Position numbers and translations under genes: made by a program
Origin: an uncultured Eubacteriales bacterium
GTDB taxonomy: Bacteria > Bacillota > Clostridia > Oscillospirales > CAG-272
Assembly (NCBI GenBank): GCA_934796165.1
Contig: CAKVOU010000002.1
Coordinates: 62,001-126,000, forward strand
Reading direction: 5' to 3'
Length of the DNA stretch: 64,000 nucleotides
In this document: piece by piece, positions 62,231 through 64,000 of the stretch
Layout: each line of letters starts with the position of its first letter
How positions within the stretch are numbered: the first letter of the stretch is position 1
The notes under the pieces: generated by a model
The model's database searches: none
The model's input: the letters and a program-made list of their open reading frames with translations, nothing else
What the model was told of the DNA's origin: nothing

Positions 62231-63499
62231 TCAACGAAGCTGCAGAATGCCGTTACGGATGCGTATCCGCGTGGTAAACAGCGCAATAAAAATCAGGATC
62301 ATCGAGCTCTCCGGCTTGAAGAGCGCATAGTTCTGTACGGAAAATACAAGGATGTGACCGAAATAAATGAGAAAGCCGAACGAACGGATGGTATGCTTCC
62401 GGTAATAATTCCGTTCCACAAGCGCGGCAAGCAATGCGAACAACAGCACCCCGATCATCAGTCCCGGATAACCGAAATCCACAAGGAAGGGATACATCAT
62501 GGTCGGCATGGCGTTGATGGTGACATTCTCACCGATCTGATAGTACACAGCATCCAAGCTGGTGATGACGTGATCCGCCGCCGCGTAGTCGATACCGAAG
62601 AAAATGCGCGCCACCATCCAGAAAAAACAGACGATGAAGTTGAGCATTGCCCCGCCCCACATCATTACCTCGCCGACGGGATGCACCTCAAGCAGTTTGG
62701 GGAGATAGCAGAACGGACCGACAAAATACACATACAGATTCTGAAGAATACCGAATCCGGCAAGACTGCGAAGCGTTGTCAGCCAGAACAGAATGGCGAC
62801 AAGAATCACGCCGAGCATAACGAGCTTTCGGTATTTTCTGAGAGCAGCCACAATGTTTCCGCTCTCCCGGAGCAAGACCGCCAGCGCCATGAACACCACA
62901 AACTTGATGATGATTCCGCGCCCGCCGAACAGAAGCGTATACTGAAGGATTCCCACTGCCGACACGCCGAGCAAAAGTCCGAAATAACGGAGACGAAGGA
63001 CACAGGAGATCACCGTGACGACAATGGTCGCAATGAAAATCGGCTGCACCACCCACTGGAACAAAAGAAGCTGCTTGGTCGATGCCCACTCACTTGCCGC
63101 ATAGGCGGTTTCCCGAAGCGCACTGAAACCGCGTTCTGCGAGCACCCGGATGGCTTCCGGCAAAAAATACAGACAATACAGCCATGCAAGAATATTCAGA
63201 ACAAGCAACAGCTTGTATTGAATATCGTTTGAAAAAGAACTCCGGTCATTTTCTTTATGTTGCGTCCCGGTCAGTTTGCGGAATGCGATGTATACCGCAT
63301 TGAAAAAAACACCGGAGAAAAGCGCCATCAGATAAACGCGCCAGCCGGGCGGATACAGCCCGAGAATACCGGTGGAGGAAAGCCCGGCACAGCCGAACCA
63401 CATCACGGTAAACAAATCACTGATACACAGCTTTCCGAACAGTCTTCTGTTCAGAAGAAGAATGACTATCATCAGTGCAAAGAACAACAGAGCAATCAT
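62231..63499 (-). CDS. O-antigen/oligosaccharide repeat unit polymerase (Wzy-like)
   Basis: 422 residues with about 11-12 membrane helices and a periplasm-side loop in the middle. The pattern LLFGGRGIIIKFVVFMALAV and the end of the protein resemble O-antigen polymerase family members (oligosaccharide repeat unit polymerase). Sequences of this kind vary a lot, so the call is from topology, motif and context. AGGAG precedes the ATG at 63499. First gene of the operon. Confidence 0.8.
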   Translation of the reverse strand: MIALLFFALMIVILLLNRRLFGKLCISDLFTVMWFGCAGLSSTGILGLYPPGWRVYLMALFSGVFFNAVYIAFRKLTGTQHKENDRSSFSNDIQYKLLLVLNILAWLYCLYFLPEAIRVLAERGFSALRETAYAASEWASTKQLLLFQWVVQPIFIATIVVTVISCVLRLRYFGLLLGVSAVGILQYTLLFGGRGIIIKFVVFMALAVLLRESGNIVAALRKYRKLVMLGVILVAILFWLTTLRSLAGFGILQNLYVYFVGPFCYLPKLLEVHPVGEVMMWGGAMLNFIVCFFWMVARIFFGIDYAAADHVITSLDAVYYQIGENVTINAMPTMMYPFLVDFGYPGLMIGVLLFALLAALVERNYYRKHTIRSFGFLIYFGHILVFSVQNYALFKPESSMILIFIALFTTRIRIRNGILQLR

Positions 63500-63558
63500 G
63501 TTTTCTCCTGTCAAAGACGTTTTCGTGTCAGCCGATAGAATGTCATAGTATATGAGTT

Positions 63559-63587
63559 ATTATACAACTTTTTGCTATGTTTGTCCA
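63559..63587 (-). promoter_or_regulatory. Promoter of the polysaccharide operon
   Basis: Minus strand: TGGACA, 17-bp spacer, TATAAT, about 60 bp before the polymerase start. The 63500-63817 gap otherwise has the terminator described next and no gene. Confidence 0.8.
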
Positions 63588-63715
63588 TGACCGGGCGGAC
63601 TAATTAACACTTTGTTCACATCCGGAAAATGATGTTTCTGAAACAATTAAAATTTGGCTTTGCCGGAATTCGGGCATCCGAGTTTCAGAAGCGACCGCTT
63701 TCCGGAGCATACGAC

Positions 63716-63750
63716 AAAAAGCCTCCCCGTATCCGTGGATACGGGGAGGC
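63716..63750 (-). terminator. Terminator of the rightmost gene
   Basis: GCCTCCCCGTATCC and its complement (14-bp stem), followed on the minus strand by TTTTTGTCG. Confidence 0.88.
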
Positions 63751-63817
63751 TCCGGGGGTATGGTGAAGTCGCGCACCGGGCGCCTTAACGCGTGCCGGGA
63801 CCGGTCACCGTCAGAAT

Positions 63818-64000
63818 TTATTCGACGGCAACCCAGTGTTCCGCGTCATCCGCGGGAGGCACCTGTGCGTTCTTCCCATGTGCCAGGATACAACGAAAGA
63901 TCCTGCCGCAGGAAAGCGTCAAAGCTCCCTCGTCGAACGCATACTCCGCAGAAACATCCTGCCACGCACTGAGGCTTTCGTAGGTAGCCAGACGTGCCCT
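63818..64000 (-). CDS. C-terminal end of a protein with a chitin-binding-like (CBM5/12-like) module
   Basis: 60 codons from the right edge to TAA at 63818. The piece WQDVSAEYAFDEGALTLSCG, then RIFRCILAHGKN and EHWVAV, has the arrangement of aromatic and Gly residues seen in CBM5/12-type modules (Tyr-x-x-Gly, G-K/R-x-Y/F-x-C, Pro, Trp near the end), which often also occur at the ends of phage tail or secreted proteins. The rest is outside. A terminator follows. Confidence 0.55.
   Translation of the reverse strand, partial: RARLATYESLSAWQDVSAEYAFDEGALTLSCGRIFRCILAHGKNAQVPPADDAEHWVAVE

Overview
The window looks like chromosomal DNA of an anaerobic, GC-rich (roughly mid-50s percent GC by eye) member of the Clostridia (Bacillota), probably an uncultured gut lineage. 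Support: an oxygen-sensitive glycyl radical enzyme with its radical-SAM activase; Clostridia-type families (DUF6054, YwaF/TMEM164-like, the YnbB-like methionine gamma-lyase family, DUF1858); strong GGAGG ribosome sites with some TTG starts; and near-consensus sigma-A promoters, nearly all with 17-bp spacers. I see no phage, plasmid, insertion sequence or CRISPR array. No genus is assigned.

Layout. 1-5.3 kb: end of a YitT-like gene, SGNH hydrolase, aldo/keto reductase, then a glycyl radical enzyme and its activase, with a 91-bp tandem repeat running into the activase 3' end. 5.4-15.2 kb: birA, an FAD/Rieske oxidoreductase, an orphan solute-binding lipoprotein, rlmD with a degenerate phosphoesterase, Nif3-like and trmK, a DUF1858 gene, and prfB. 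15.3-20.8 kb: nnr, a HELGH membrane protein, and a large surface protein of Cys-rich 41-residue repeats plus leucine-rich repeats. A related 80-bp hairpin element ends transcripts at both sides of this block. 20.9-29.5 kb: one long minus-strand series from murD through three consecutive M42 peptidases, a YnbB-like PLP enzyme, a duplicated-domain lipoprotein and a cysteine desulfurase. 29.6-35.5 kb: a divergent GyrB-like protein without GyrA, DUF6054, small membrane proteins, tRNA-Ser(GGA) and a 51-bp minisatellite. 35.6-37.5 kb: recA-recX.

37.6-40.5 kb is the most interesting part. A consensus promoter and a very good ribosome site lead into an ORF whose 5' end is a 58-bp TCTG tetranucleotide tract. 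In the present frame the ORF gives a 129-residue peptide of no known type. Adding one repeat unit would instead read a Cys/His-rich zinc-ribbon-like protein whose stop overlaps (ATGA) the start of a membrane protein, followed by an orphan type IV prepilin with a 500-residue repeat passenger. This looks like a phase-variable surface-protein operon.

40.7-52.3 kb: ftsK/spoIIIE, rpsO-pnp with a conserved-looking long hairpin between them, a VanY-like protein that has lost its catalytic residues, a small Cys/Lys-rich membrane protein, an XRE-type membrane regulator and recG. 52.6-63.6 kb: an approximately 10.8-kb minus-strand polysaccharide operon (polymerase, glycosyltransferase, flippase, ATP-grasp ligase, VioA-like aminotransferase, rfbA, rfbB, Wzz/CpsC, CpsD kinase) with dut overlapping its last gene. 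The sugar genes point to dTDP-4-amino-4,6-dideoxyglucose, possibly N-acylated by the ATP-grasp enzyme. The right edge holds the end of a protein with a chitin-binding-like (CBM5/12-like) C-terminus.
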